NCBI GenBank assembly: GCA_023653785.1
Contig: JAMKCH010010158.1
Location: forward strand, 1 to 64,000
Direction of reading: 5' to 3'
Length of the DNA stretch: 64,000 bases
DNA from: Ophioderma brevispina
Lineage: Eukaryota; Echinodermata; Ophiuroidea; Amphilepidida; Ophiodermatidae
The notes under the pieces are model-generated. The model was given only the letters and a program-made list of their open reading frames with translations. It was not told the origin of the DNA and did no database searches. This document shows, in pieces, positions 10,131 through 22,344 of this stretch. Position numbers and translations under genes: made by a program. The stretch's first letter is position 1, and the number at the start of each line of letters is the position of its first letter.

Positions 10131-10239
10131 AGGTAATGCATTCGCGCTCTGGGTAAAAAGGTGTTTTTTTGTGGTTTTAGTGGGATTCTTTCTTTCAAAA
10201 ATCCAAGTAAGTCTATCTTATGTGCCATTTAGTCTCGTA

Positions 10240-10625
10240 TTACCCTCGTCTTACCAATCCTTTTTTGTAACGCAAATTACGCAAGGGGATTTCGTTATAA
10301 GCACCTGATGCTTATGATTTTGATACCATGGATAGCTATGGTCCTCTTCATTGACACCAAGCAATACCAACATACCTATATGGCGTCACAAATTACGTCA
10401 TAAAGTCCCCCAAGTCGGCAAATTGGCATTCTGACCACGAAAATAGGCCGCTAGCAAAATCGATTTTTACGCTAAAAAGCTAGGAATATTTTCATGCGGT
10501 TTTCAGCGACTGCAAATGACTGCTTTACATAACAAAGTTTTAGAGCCACACTATGCAATAATCTTTTCAAAAAGCCACCATGAAATATCCTTGGGTGGCA
10601 AATCACCCCCCTCCCTACCCTTCGA
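10240..10625 (+). mobile_element. M1 MITE, internally deleted partial copy
   Basis: It begins with ACCCTCGTCTTACC, matching the M1 terminus CCCTCGTCTACC. It then jumps to the M1 interior (TTTGATACCATGGATAGCTATGGTCCTC in parts; ACGTCATAAAGT; ATTTTCATGCGGTTTT; AATGACTG). Homology ends near 10600 without the right terminus. The left part of the complete element is shortened. Confidence 0.6.
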
Positions 10626-10752
10626 AGTTGACGGCATTACCCTAACCCCGGTGGAAGGTGCTTCACAATTTTGAGCTTGCTAGCAGCTCCTATAAACGCC
10701 AAGAAACTCGTTATGTGTGTGTTCGTGTGTTCGTTCGTTACAGTAAATTAAA

Positions 10753-10791
10753 ATGGATGTATCCCTTGATGCTCAGTTTACAGCTTTCCAG
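10753..10791 (+). other. Candidate micro first exon
   Basis: TAAAATGGATGTATCCCTTG begins a frame MDVSLDAQFTAFQ that runs exactly 13 codons to CAG/GTAATT, a good donor in phase 0. The ATG context is favourable, and upstream DNA (GTGTGTTCGTGTGTTCGTTCG) is simple sequence. No downstream exon was found. The call rests only on start context and donor, so it is weak. Confidence 0.15.
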
Positions 10792-11232
10792 GTAATTTAT
10801 TTCAAATATGCACTAACATGCTTTTTTCGCTGATTACCATTACTAAAAAAACCTCTTATCTCCGATGTGTACAACCTACTACTTCAACCACTTGTATTAA
10901 TCGACCCCCAGAATTTCAAATTCATTTTGCAATTATCTCACACGTCGGCTGTGATATCCGTAATGATGTTGGTATAAACCGGGTAGTCGAACATGATAGT
11001 CACTGGTGTCTCGTATTCAATATTGGCAAGTAAAATTCCTGTAAAAAAACAAAAGTTGAACTGGTCCATGAAATAAGAATTATTAGCTAAACCAAGAACT
11101 ACATGAAAAGAGAAGTTTGTAAAGGGTGGCCTCAACCTCAAACACGGTTGCTGACTGGTTACGCCCGCTTCTTTCTGGTTAGTCTGCGCCTATTTCTTTG
11201 TTCTAAATCAAATATGCAAGACAGTCGTATTA

Positions 11233-11506
11233 AAGTGCAATAGCTGCCATGTGATACACTTGTTATTCCTTGAGTCTCTCAGTGAAGGCGTGACTGAAGA
11301 ACCATTTCAAGAGCCACTGAACAAAGCCCTCTAATAATAATGATTGGTTGTAAATTCTGATAAAGGCAGCTATTGCACTTCAACCGAGTGCAATAGCTGA
11401 ATGCGATACATTCTTGTGCTATCATGTGTTTATTCCTCGAATCCCCATCACGGCTGCGCCTGAAGAACCATTTCAATAGGCACTGATAAGGGCAGCTATT
11501 GCACTT
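11233..11506. repeat. Two adjacent short elements with the same inverted termini
   Basis: AAGTGCAATAGCTGCC at 11234 is matched in inverted form by GGCAGCTATTGCACTT ending at about 11381. A second pair begins GAGTGCAATAGCTGAATG at about 11389 and ends GGCAGCTATTGCACTT at about 11505. The interiors also align (GATACA-TTGT; GAAGAACCATTTCAA-AG-CACTGA). Unit lengths are about 148 and 117 bp. This is either a head-to-tail dimer of a tiny MITE or a local duplication. The 82-codon minus-strand frame across it is incidental. Confidence 0.75.
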
Positions 11507-11514
11507 ACACGACG

Positions 11515-13840
11515 GGTTTAACCGCAATGGCCGCGGTTAAACAACATGTGAGGTTTTTTGAGCCTTTCCTTCGCGAATTCAATCTAGCCATATGAAGTCG
11601 AAGGTGAACTTATAAAAACAAGGTACAGCTTTAGAGTGTTGTGTGGTAAAGAACCAAACATCCACGGCTCTACACAAAACATAAACTCCCAACCCCAAAT
11701 ATCTTGTATGTTCCGATTGTTCCAGTAATTTTCAGAAAGAAGCGCCCAATTTCTTTTTCGAACCTGTTTTGTGCATATTTTGAATGCTTACCAATGTTTA
11801 TATCTACAAGTGGTTGTTACGCCATAAGAATGTTTTGCAATGATAGGAAATGCGATGGAGAAGCCAGTTTTTCAACGGCTACATAATTTACATGACGAGT
11901 TTCACAGTGCTTCCGCAGTAAATCAACTTGTCAAGGAGGGAATGGTATGAACAGCAACCCCGCCTTTGAACTCTGCAAATTAATTTGCCGAATCATTTAT
12001 TCATCGTTACATGTTAGAATGTAATTTTGGCAATCGTTTTGGCTATTCCAAATTCTTATACCAATCATTTGGGTCATATCAAAAATAAATAAATTTTGTA
12101 CTTATAAAAAATTACTATCATTTTATACACAGGGTCCATGTGTTTGTACTTAAAGGGTATTTTAACTATGTGCATCCACGTAATGTGCCGTAACAACCTA
12201 TCACTGGCATACATGTGGGGGACGGCAAGGGGATCTGACCGGTAAAAAGATGGAAAATCTTTGGCTAAGTCTGCCCATTTTGCCTCCTCACTGGGACTTT
12301 CTTACTAGGAAAATCCGAATTCTAAACCACCTCCAACCGGGAAAATCCTGTCTCAAAGCTGGGAATTTCCCTCCCCCCCCCCCCTCTGACGAGAGCTCCT
12401 ACAAAAGGTGCTCGTTCAGGTAGTTTGTCATCGTCATTATCTTGCAAATTTACATGCACGGCCACTGTTGGCATCCTGCTCAAGCATACATGGTGATACA
12501 TAGAAATCATGCGCCAGACATGAACTAGTACTTGGATTAAGTTCCCTTTGTTCTGATCGACCAAACAAGTAATTCTACTTTCACCTATCACGTATGCAAA
12601 TTTCCGCCATCAATGCCGTCGATATTGCACAGTGCTGCGTTAGAAATGGGCTCTGTACAAACCTTCGACTTCCGCCCTCATCTGGCATTTTTTTTAACAC
12701 GTTTTGGCCAAGAGGTTCGTTACCACACAACCATTTGGGATCGTTCTAACACCACAGTGCTAGCTACCCGGGGACACCTCATTAACATGGGTAACTCCTT
12801 GTCCAAAGAGGGTTTTTTCAGGATCAAGCACGTTACATACGTAAACGTGAAAAGGTCTAAATCAAAACAAAGAAAAACATGAGAAGAGGGTACATTTTCT
12901 AAATAGAGCTTACGAATTTTAGGTTCCATATTCTGCAACTCCAAAACACAAACAAGCGTCTGTCTCGGAAATCGTATTTGTTTTCAAACCAGGGCCTTCC
13001 AAATCCCCAAATTGACAAAATGCATGAAAGCATTAAAGCAGAGTGCCGTTTGAAAAACAGTAGAATCGAATAAAAAGTGACGATTCGATTTCAATTACTT
13101 GCTTTCCCGGTCGTGACTTACTGAAAGACAAGAACTGTTTGAGTAGCTCATTGTGCTAAGGACGCTTATTTAGGGGTGCAATCCCACTTCAGAACGGTTG
13201 CTTTTGTGAATTGAAGCTTGGTCATGAGGATACCCCAAACAATGAAATGAATGAAAAAGTCAGTCTATCGTGTCTTTCTTTCTTCTGTTGATGCCATATG
13301 GTCCCTGAGTGAGTTTCGGGAAGGGGCCCGAACGTCCCCTCTGATCGGGACATATATATAGTGTGGCCTGAATAGTGTCAATACATATCACACCTTTTTT
13401 ATTGTGCGTTATTTCTCCAAAATATTATGATTGCATTACCTTGTTATGTCTTGCGTTATCCTGGAGATACATCAAGCTGAGTTTGAGGTGTTGGTATTGC
13501 ACGTAGAGCGTTTTATACCAACCTCTACCGCGTTAAAAGCCACCTTGGGTATGTATAATCCAGTAACAATGTATAATGAGAAGAACTTGTATCCATGGAT
13601 CTTGGTCAATAATCGAGGGTTCGCCAGTAATACGCGTCAATTGGCCTGTGGCGCGCGAGTTGTTATATGCTGAGGGCGAAAACGTTAGTGGCTGGCCTTT
13701 ATTGATAAGTCCTCCATACCCAATGGAAATGACAACTGTATCCAATTTAAAAAGGGAAAAGAAGACATACAGATTAATGTTGCAGTTAGAGAAGTTAGTC
13801 CGTACTTGAAACGATCGGAGGGGCTGTATGGACCTTTTAA
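11515..13840. other. No gene recognised
   Basis: Several frames of 60-114 codons overlap on both strands (for example 12613-12882 plus against 12720-12944 minus, and 13533-13877 minus against 13576-13809 plus), but none has recognisable motifs or convincing splice borders. A C-run lies at about 12371-12383. I see no repeat partner elsewhere in the window. Confidence 0.3.
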
Positions 13841-13844
13841 CGGT

Positions 13845-14112
13845 TTTTTTTAATAATAATAAATAAATAAAAAACAATATACTTTACATAGCGCGTAAAC
13901 AGTCTCAAAGCGTCGTTGCCAATACGCCGCCTTCAGGAAAACGTCATAATCATTTCGCTTCATCTAGGTGGCTGTTCAAAAACATGCCTTATCAAGCGCA
14001 CATGTGTAGATAGTAATATTCCATTGGGCAAGTATCTTGCCCAAGGACACAAACACGTTGGCCACGATCGGGCTCGAAGAAGGACTTTTTATTGTAAACA
14101 TGAAATTTTAGA
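13845..14112 (-). mobile_element. tRNA-derived SINE, partial copy 1
   Basis: On the minus strand the segment reads CTTCGAGCCCGATCGTGG (decayed B-box region), then AACGTGTTTGTGTCCTTGGGC, here split as ACGTGTTTGTG and TCCTTGGGC, then TGTGCGCTTGATAAGGC, CACCTAGATGAAGCGAAATG and a tail ending in TTATTATT. It matches the fuller copy at 29985-30320 in order and orientation. The tRNA-like head is cut short here. Confidence 0.7.
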
Positions 14113-14114
14113 GT

Positions 14115-15050
14115 AAACCGTAACTAGACTGTGGGGCGTAGATAAACAACCAACTGTGTAACGAATTTCGTACTCTACATCAGGGCACTAGGGCAAAACC
14201 ATGTTCAAATTCATAGCAAATTATTAAAACCATATGACCGTCAGTCCCCCCCCCAAAAAAAAAATACCCCAATATCAGTGACCAATGGATGCACATAGAG
14301 TTGTTGAATATCCTATAACTCAATGTTTCGCTGAAATCTATATGCATTCAGTAGTCACTGATATTTGAGGAAAAGAAATGTGGGTGAAATTTTATTCATT
14401 TTTTCATAAAATGTATATACCAGTTTTACGGTATATGCGGGAACAGACGGTTATATGATTTTAATAATTTATTATGAATTTACACTAACTGGTTGTGCCC
14501 TGATGTAGACTACAAAACAACAGCATAGAAGGACATATACCATACACTAAAACCAATACCATTCATTTAGCGGTTATTCTGAAGCCGTTTCTAGCGTGCA
14601 TATGTTTAAATTCCTTCAGGAATACAATCGGCAAGTTGTCGTTCGTTAGATCATTTAATCCGTCATAATTAAGGAACATGGTAATTGAATCAGAAGTTTT
14701 GTTACTCTTGGATTCGAGGGAATAACATCTGTTTGGGAAACACTACTTCGAGATTCACTATGTCATGTGTAGTCAAGAAGAACTCGTACACTTTTAAAAG
14801 ACTAGCAAGAGGGGGACCAAGGTTATCCATTGAAATTAACACTATATACACCCGGGACTGTGTGTCTCCTTAGCTTAAGGCATAGTTACTTCATCTAACG
14901 AAGGGAGATGGTTGCCATCCCCGGGCCTTAAATCCGTCACTTCAAGATCTCCTATACCTTACTATGCCCGGTTGGTTCTTGCTGTTGCATGAAAAGAATG
15001 CAGAACATCAATTGACGATATATAATATTTGGCCACCAGAAAAGGGTAGT
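14115..15050. other. No gene recognised
   Basis: Contains a C9A10-type homopolymer junction at about 14246-14264 and AT-rich DNA. A 62-codon frame at 14685-14873 has no recognisable content. Confidence 0.3.
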
Positions 15051-15054
15051 AACC

Positions 15055-15927
15055 ACGCCCTCCTTCGATAGACGAGCTTTAACACTTAGTGGAAAAGGTC
15101 TCCTACTTCTATTTTGATGGACAAGGGGGTTCCAATGACCCTCCTACGGAAACCACTTTCCCAACGGTTTCATACACACTGCGGTCATACAGGACAATTA
15201 GCACAACCTTAAAGCATCGTCTACCGAAAGCTTTTTTCGCCTTGCTAAAAACCCCAATGTTGTTGCCAACAAAAGTGTTTACTTGTAATTGCCAATTAAC
15301 ACCAATGTACAATATTTTCATGCAAAAACTAACTCCACAAGGGGTATAAGTTAAATACAAGGTGATCCAAAAGTGATCAATGGGAGGGTGTCAACAACCT
15401 CTGGGAGAATGTACCAACATGCTAGTACGAGCATAGACACTGATTTGGTAGCAATGGATAGCTAGGTTCCTCCTCTTTCCAATGCATCCCAAAAGGGGTA
15501 CCAAAATGCCTATCATTACGTCCAGAATGACGACATAAAGTTCGCATGTGAGCGCAAAACTGTGAATTTGCATGCGAGTACACAGTATATAGAATAGGTG
15601 AAAGCTCCTTTTTTCATCAAACAAGTTGGACTATCGATTTCACGCGGTTGTTGGACTAGTTTTATATATAGAGGTTCTAGCGTATCATAATGTATTTAAT
15701 TCAGTAAATGTGAAATACTCAATTTTCCACCATATAGCCAATATTTTCATACGTTCCACAACTTATGAGACCATAATGAAGAATGTTGGTACTTATTTTG
15801 TACCAATTGAGAAGATTGAATACTCAAAGCTATCCTGTGATACCAAATTTATAGGGAATGGCGTACAATATATAAAATCCCATTTTCGGGAGTTTTGTTA
15901 CAATATATGGCTCAGGTACACGAGGGG
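15055..15927 (+). mobile_element. M1 MITE, long diverged copy
   Basis: It follows the complete M1 element from its left half (CTTGCTAAAAACCCC; CAAGGGGTATAAGTTAAATACA; GGTGATCCAAAAGTGAT) through the central TAGCTA-GGTTCCTCCTCTTTCC and the paired ACGTC boxes to the right end GGCTCAGGTACACGAGGGG. The left terminus is decayed (CCCTCCTTCGATAGACGAG). The right terminus is recognisable, but TTAA flanks are not. It is about 870 bp long, close to the intact length. Confidence 0.75.
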
Positions 15928-16039
15928 AAAGGGGTAATGGCACATTGAAAAATAGTGCGCGCCAAGAAATGTTTCAAGGATTTTTCAAAATTTATATTTT
16001 TCATGGTTGTAAATCGTTTATATACATTAGGCCTTCACC

Positions 16040-16180
16040 TGAAATTAGTAAGACCAAATCAGGCGCCCTTATGGGTAAAACAGAAACGATTTTACTAAAA
16101 GGGACTTAGGTGACGGTATTCAGCAGAGACGAAAATTGCACTTAAACACAAGAAAACACACACCGGAGTTGATATTAGAG
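16040..16180 (-). repeat. Dispersed repeat R5, copy 1
   Basis: The reverse complement shares CGGTGTGTGTTTTCTTGTGTT, read in two parts, AAAATCGTTT-TGTTTACCCATAAGG, CTGATTTGGTCTTA and ATTTCAGGTGA with 34395-34535 and, more distantly, 48790-48925. It is a non-coding element of unknown class. Confidence 0.7.
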
Positions 16181-16559
16181 TGTTGTATAGACACATTTGT
16201 TGATTAAGCAATATTAGCACACTTTTGAGAGCGCCCCCAATTTCAAAAGTTGATATTTTGGCACAGTTACGTTGGTAATTGCTAGGAAACTATACCTGCG
16301 AACGAGAATGCTAAGAAATGGTATGAATCATAAAATACGCGATTTGGTAATTAGAATTGGATCCCAGATGGACTTAACGGCAGAGCTTGAATGTACGTTT
16401 AGTCCGTCCGTGCAGCACAATAAGTGCCACCTCGAGAAGATAAAAACTTCAATTGACTTTCATGAAACCAATAAACAACAATGAGCGAGAAACGTATGTA
16501 CATGGTGTTATATCCCAGCTATTTCACATTGGAAGGCCGTTTCCAGCAAGCAGTTGAAT

Positions 16560-16583
16560 TATTATCGGGGATCCCCGATAATA
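16560..16583. repeat. Perfect 24-bp palindrome
   Basis: TATTATCGGGGATCCCCGAT followed by AATA reads the same on both strands. It is too short and isolated to assign a role. Confidence 0.8.
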
Positions 16584-16589
16584 TACAAA

Positions 16590-18180
16590 TTCCTTCGTTT
16601 GTGACACACAGACATTTTCGGACTATTAAACCAATCACAGGGATAGTTTACTAGCTCAGTTACCAATGCAACCGTTAAAAATCTAATTTTTTTGAAATAA
16701 TAATTGGGGGCCGGGGCGATATATTGCTAATAGTGCTTTGAAGTTAGGACAAAACTTAAAGTTAGACTACAAATAACCTGGATATGTTATCCACTTGTAA
16801 AGGTCCGGAAATGCAACATAGAAACTGATGGGTTTGGCTCAAGTCTACAAGGAGGGAACCAGGAAGAATTACAACATTTAATGGGTTCGTGATGGACATC
16901 ATGGGTGAACTATGATTTTTCAGAGAGTCTAGAAAATTCCAGCGGGATTGGGGTGAATCTATATGACACTGCTGAAAATCACTAGTTTCACTAATGATGT
17001 CCACTGGTAGTTGTATTCTTTTTGGCCTTGTTAATTGGAATGGATATCACTGTAAAGATTTGGAGTAGGTTATCATCTCTCATTTCCTGAGACCTTTAAG
17101 TGAGAGGAAGGATTGTTCTGAGCGATCAGCCAAATTTCTCTCAAATTGCACTGGATCGGAGTAGACCACCTACCGAGGAACGTTCGAAAGTTACTTGAAA
17201 AACCAAGTAGAAAAGAAAAACCGCAAACACTTGTTTTGAACTTGCATCCTATCGTAACGTCCCTATAGAAAACCATGCTTAGAATTTCTGTCGTGCACGG
17301 AAAGATATACTAAATCATCATAATATTACATAATGACGGCGCATTCGGCTTAGTCACTTCAGATGTGATTAATAATGGGTAAGCATTCCAAATGTTAAAA
17401 CAACGGGTTCGAAAAAAATGGGGCGCTTCTTCAGGAAATGCCCCTCATTTCTCTTTAATGTCCCTATCTGTTTTTGGGTAGTTTATTTTTGGCCTTACAA
17501 AAAAACAAAAAAACTAAAAAATCAATAAAATTCATATTTTTAATGTGCCAGTGCACCTAACAAAAACTGTAGAATTCTCAAAGAAAAACCTAAAAATACG
17601 GGCAAATTTTCAAAATTCGGAAAAAGGGGTACACGAATTAACACGGCCTCGTTTAAAAAATATAGACGGAAAATGCAACAAATATTGTTAATATGGTCCT
17701 AAAAGGTCCTCTACCTATATTGACCAAACTATGCATTTTTAAATATGTAATTTTTGGAAGTGGACATGTTTCCGTTTAACTTTCTATTGTTGTACAATGG
17801 CGAAGGGGATAGGGGGAAAAGCAAGTCTATCGATTTGTATATTTTATATTAATTAAACCTTATTGTTACATCGAAGAATAATGTTAAATAAAAGGGATTG
17901 AAGAGACCATAAAGATCCAAAAACTCCTGATGTCTCGTCGCGCGTGTGGTTGTGTGGTGCGTGTGTGTTTTCAAATTGCTCGTCGTGAACACCCCAACTC
18001 CGATTGCCAACAAAATCAGGTCAACCATAAAGACGTGCATGTGATGATAGGGTAAAGGTGCCATACCAAGGTCAAAGATAATTGGAGGTCAACTTGTGGA
18101 GAGAGTAAAGGAAAGGTGGATCGGGAAAGAAGCACACTAAAAAATATTTAAAAGAGGCATTTTGACTTTCGTTTGGAGTC
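16590..18180. other. No gene recognised
   Basis: AT-rich DNA with only short frames (80 codons at 16762-17004 minus; 67 at 17073-17276 minus). A TG/CA-rich patch lies at 17940-17970. No repeat partner was identified. Confidence 0.3.
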
Positions 18181-18182
18181 AA

Positions 18183-18290
18183 TATGCACCGCCTAAAATG
18201 GGGTTTAAATTTGTACCTCTTTTTTGGTCAAAACGTGTGAAAGACCCGTTTTGTCGTCATAATTTGACCCCTTTTTAGTCGGTGCATAAG
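18183..18290. repeat. Short inverted repeat, arms about 30 bp
   Basis: TATGCACCGCCTAAAATGGGG followed by TTTAAATT, here split for length, is mirrored by AATTTGACCCC-TTTTTAGTCGGTGCATAAG at 18258-18290. The loop is about 45 bp. It is consistent with a very small MITE or a hairpin-forming locus. Confidence 0.65.
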
Positions 18291-18294
18291 CTGA

Positions 18295-19295
18295 CTTGGT
18301 GTGTAGCAACAACGTTGTTCGATAACCGATGTTTACTGGAGCGCATTGGGATTCTTCTTAAGCTATTGATACGTCCGTTTGTATTACCAATTCGAAAAAG
18401 TTATAAAAACAAAACAAACAAAAACATAAAAAACGAAAAAAATAGGGGGGGAAATTTTTTATAAGAGTATAATAACGTTTTCCCTGCACTCACAAGTCGA
18501 ACAGTTTTGTCCTCCTATCTACTCCCACAGAGCAAGTGTATGAATCACACGTTGTCTTCACAAAAGCCTCCGTGTTGACAGGGTTCAGAAAACACCTTAC
18601 TTACATCTATTGAAAAATTAAAAGTTGGTAATAGTGTAATTCTTCAATATTAGGAACAAAATAATAGTAGCTACAGAATGCGGTAGGAAAAGTAATTGAA
18701 GGGCTAAATGAATATTTTTGAGAAAGAATGGTTTCACATTTTTCGGAAAGAAAACATTTGCGGATTCTAATCTACATATATATTTTGACATGATCTACAT
18801 TTTGCATGACTAAAGTTTTCTATAGCCGTCAATTACTTTAACTCTACCTAGTAACACAAGTTTCGCCTTCATATCTGATACAAACCTGTAGGGCAAAGTA
18901 TTAGAATTTTGGAAAGGAAAACATGTTTAAAGGAACCAGAAGACACTGAACACATTCAGATCAAATTTCATGGTTTTAAAACAACATAAAGGTCCGTAAT
19001 ATTCCAACTGTAGTTTCATTTGTTTGCTTAATAAAGTTGAAGCAAAATCTTTTTGATTTTTTTAAATACATCTGTATTATGATGCTTAAAATTGGTAAGT
19101 GTTGGTACATACAGATTTATTGTGTAAACACTACATTTAGGGCATCAATAAAAAAAATTAGGCAGTCCCGTCTCTAGATAACTATATTATCCAGTCCTCA
19201 AATAATGACCCAAATTCTCAAATATTCTCTGAGCTAATAGCAGAAAGGTTGAATGTCGTGGTTTTATATTTTCTCTCAAAAGTAGATGCATCACC
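18295..19295. other. No gene recognised
   Basis: A-rich and AT-rich DNA (for example the adenine-rich tract 18400-18470). No supportable feature. Confidence 0.3.
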
Positions 19296-19299
19296 TTAT

Positions 19300-19600
19300 A
19301 ATAAATAAATAATAATAACCAATTTTATTAGCGCGTAGCGCGTATTTCCTAAATAGCTAAAGACAATTAATTTTTTTTATTATTAAGCCGCCTTCAAGAA
19401 CTGGTCACAAATCATTTCGATTCATGGCTGCTCAAAGTCTAACTACCAGCGCACAAGCCTAACAGTCCATAACAGTTCCCAGATTTCGCCTGGGCGACGA
19501 GGCCTTGAAGATAAAGTGGGGGCTCGAAATCACGATTTATGGTCAAATGATCACGAGGGGGGTTTCCCTGTGATTTCACTGTGCTCTCTCTTCTCTCTTC
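19300..19600 (-). mobile_element. tRNA-derived SINE, partial copy 2
   Basis: Homologous to the SINE at 29985-30320: CATTTCG-TTCAT, GCGCACAAG, CCCAGATTTCGCCTGGG-CGACGAGG and the terminal run of TTATTATT read from the minus strand. A second AT-rich block (19300-19390) carries AGCGCGTAGCGCG near the tail. Diverged and incomplete at its head. Confidence 0.6.
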
Positions 19601-19609
19601 AACAAATTG

Positions 19610-20090
19610 AAACCATTGTTTCATATTTCCCTAGAAATCTAGTGCACATATAGAGTGGTGTTGACCACAACTTTAATTCCACAAAAGGGACAAAAGGACC
19701 GGACTTTTGTCCAAATTTCTATAAAGTTAGAAATCAGCAAAAGTACTTTGGTGATGGCCGTGTCGAAAACATTAAAAAAAAGTCGAGAAAAAACAGTGGT
19801 TGAATAGTGATACCAATGTTATCATGACAATGGCGCATTAAAAGTTGATTGATTTCAAAAATGTATAGAAATAATAAATGATCATATTAAGAGTTTCGTT
19901 CCATAAATTGACTCAATCCACTTTGGAGAAAAGCAAGATTTTTGATAGGGAAGTTTGCCTAGTAAATTTTAATGATAGTGCAAATGGTTTAAGGGATGGT
20001 TAATGTTATCTAAATTATGTATTTGGTTGGAATCAAAGACGCCTATTTGGAATTACCAGTAATATAAACGAGCAAGTTGCCGGACGATTC
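19610..20090. other. No gene recognised
   Basis: Nothing beyond short random frames. Confidence 0.3.
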
Positions 20091-20092
20091 AT

Positions 20093-20462
20093 TGGAGATT
20101 TTGGCCCGAACTCATGCTCCAGGAGCAGGTCTTTTACTCGTCTCATAGGGGCGCTATTCATTATTAATTATGTGTGCGCTTTATTTCCGTTATGTTTATA
20201 TTGAAGTATACAAAAGAACGACTTCATGCCGGCTCGGATTGCGTGGCTCGTGTCTGTGGGCGCTCGTCTGGTTATCTAAAGGTCGTGGGTTCGAATCCCA
20301 CTCCAGGAACAAAATTTAGTTTATGATTTTATTTGTATTTTAGAGTTGGAGATTGGAATCATAAAAACATCAGAGTTGTGGATTGAAGTAGAAAAATATT
20401 GAATAGCTGCCTTATCAGATAATAAGACTGGTCTTGGAGCATGAATTCGGGCCAAAATCTCC
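20093..20462. repeat. Inverted repeat enclosing a tRNA T-arm-like sequence
   Basis: The left arm, about 20093-20165 (GGAGATTTTGGCCCGAACTC; ATGCTCC; GCTATTCATTATT), pairs with the right arm, about 20390-20462, read in reverse. The interior has GTGGGTTCGAATCCCACTCC at about 20286-20306, a perfect-looking T-stem and B box (GGTTCGAATCC type). The D-arm and A box are not evident, so a functional tRNA is unlikely. The whole resembles a MITE or SINE with a tRNA-derived part. Confidence 0.65.
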
Positions 20463-20991
20463 GACGTGCTTGGCGGACGCTGCTTCGCGTTTACCGAGGT
20501 CAAAGTTCCATATTAATCAATAAATCTTAGAACTGTGCTTCATTGCAGTTTTAAAAACATCACACTCGTCATAGCAACCACGACATACCCGATCCCACGC
20601 TATTTTGGACGCCATATTGGAAATGCACATAAAACATCGTGGTTAATCTTTGCGACGTAAATTTTCTGAACAAACCACATCCCGAACCACATGCCCGACG
20701 ACGTTCTTGGATGTCTATGGATCATTTGATATCCAAGAGTAGCCTGGCGAAATCAACGATAAAGTGCAATTTCCATGTTGTAAGGGTTTATGGGCTTGGA
20801 CGGTAATATTTATCCGTCCACCAGTGAGCTCGTCGAATCAAGATATCCGTTGTTACTCTAGCCTTTTATTTATCTTTATGTTCTACATGTACCCTGTACC
20901 TACCTGCGTAATACTAGTACTTCCTTAAAAAAATACCTAGCTATTGATTTGAAGAAGAAAATGTACCTGTTCAAAAACAGTTGATACCTAC

Positions 20992-21196
20992 CAGTACTGG
21001 TTAAAGTCTCTGCTGATGTGGTGTACTTTTCTTCTAGGTGTGAACTTGGAGCTTCTGTTGCCTGCAGTGTTGTTTTGTGCCATAACTGTAGGACTGTTGG
21101 TTGGTTCGTCATCAGTCAAAGATATAGAATTTGGTGACGTAACCAAACGTTCCGTTGCCAAGACGGTTTGGTTCACTTGTGATCTTTCAATCATTT
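20992..21196 (-). pseudogene. Ser/Thr-rich exon, duplicate copy with frameshift
   Basis: Minus-strand exon candidate. The acceptor TTTGGTTTAACAG precedes AAATGATTGAAAGATC (phase 1). The donor CAGTACTG/GTAGGTATC lies at 20992 (phase 1). The translation starts MIERSQVNQTVLATERLVTS, and its PNSISLTDDEP-TNSPTVMA part aligns with TSPNSVFLTDGGPSNSHTIMA of the copy ending at 36100. After a one-base insertion in the AAAACAAC run (about 21085) the second half (TTLQATEAPSSHLEEKY; TSAETLTSTG) is in another frame. Conservative replacements between the copies suggest past selection on protein. It is probably an extracellular linker upstream of a kringle. The frameshift may be real decay or a sequencing error. 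Confidence 0.5.
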
Positions 21197-22344
21197 CTGT
21201 TAAACCAAATATATTTTGGTATTATAACGTCGCACTAAAATAATGGGGGATATTTTTTAATATATCTCCCCGCCAAAAATTCTGAATCGGTCTGGTACAC
21301 AGGTTGTATCCACGCGTAAGCCTATTAGCGAAGTGGCATAACTAAAATATACGTAGCAATCGTGCATTTAGTGATAAACAGCAAGGGGCTTTGTATATAA
21401 GTAGAGTAATATATACTTAAAATATTGAGATCATGAGCCACTTCAATTTTTACCCCTGACGGGTTTGGCAGCCATCTTTCAAAATGGCCGCCCAAAGTTG
21501 CTTTCCACTGTTTATCACATGCATACGCTTTCAAAACGCTGGTGACATGATGGCTAAATGTTATTTTAATGGTGTTTTTTTTTTTTTTTTTTTTTTTAAG
21601 AAAGTTTTAATGAAATTAGGGATGATTTTAAATTTAAAAACAATCAATTTTTTATTTTTTTCATTTATTTGGTTATTTTAAGATATTACTACAGAATCTG
21701 AAAACTACTTTCAAATAATAGTTTTGTGTATTGCTAAGTAACCGTCACAAATATTACTCAAGAAATAAAACATACTGCATGTTTTAGCCTGTAACAGCCA
21801 TGTTTAAATTGGCAACCATAACTGATGGCCATACGTTTTGAACTCAACATCTAAAAAAGGGTAGAGGTGTCACACTTTTCGTTGCTTATCCTGTCTTTGA
21901 TATACGAAAGATTGTTAATACATTGTTGTTAAGTTTGGTTAGGCTACCAACTCCATGGGAAGTTTTGCTCTCCGTTTACAAAAATGGTCACAAACTTTGC
22001 AAAAAAAAACAGCAAGTAAACTTGCGTCATCCCCCGGCAAGATGACAGCATGAAACATGACCTCCGGTGACCTTTGACCTTGGTCCATGGCCTTTTATAT
22101 CATGCACATATAAATGAACCCTATTGCACCTCAACTCAAACCTCAAGGGTCTGTTTTTTAAATCGACTTAAATTTTCGAAACAGTTTGAAAAACGAAAAC
22201 CTAACCAAACTGGAACACACACACGGATATGCGCGCTATCGATAAATCCCTCTACTGCTTTGAGGAGTGTGGTCTCCGAAGGTTACCGTCCCCGTCATTC
22301 TGTCAAGAGGGTCACGCGGCTCCCGCAGATCCAAGCGTCAGGTA

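Noticed and set aside
9242..10308. Two separate genes (102 and 91 codons) on opposite strands
   Set aside because: They are the same sequence in the two arms of an inverted repeat.
12322..12944. Overlapping frames of 74-89 codons on both strands
   Set aside because: No recognisable domain, no splice borders and mutual overlap; insufficient support for a gene.
20230..20310. Functional tRNA gene
   Set aside because: Good B box but no A box and no acceptor pairing that I can find.
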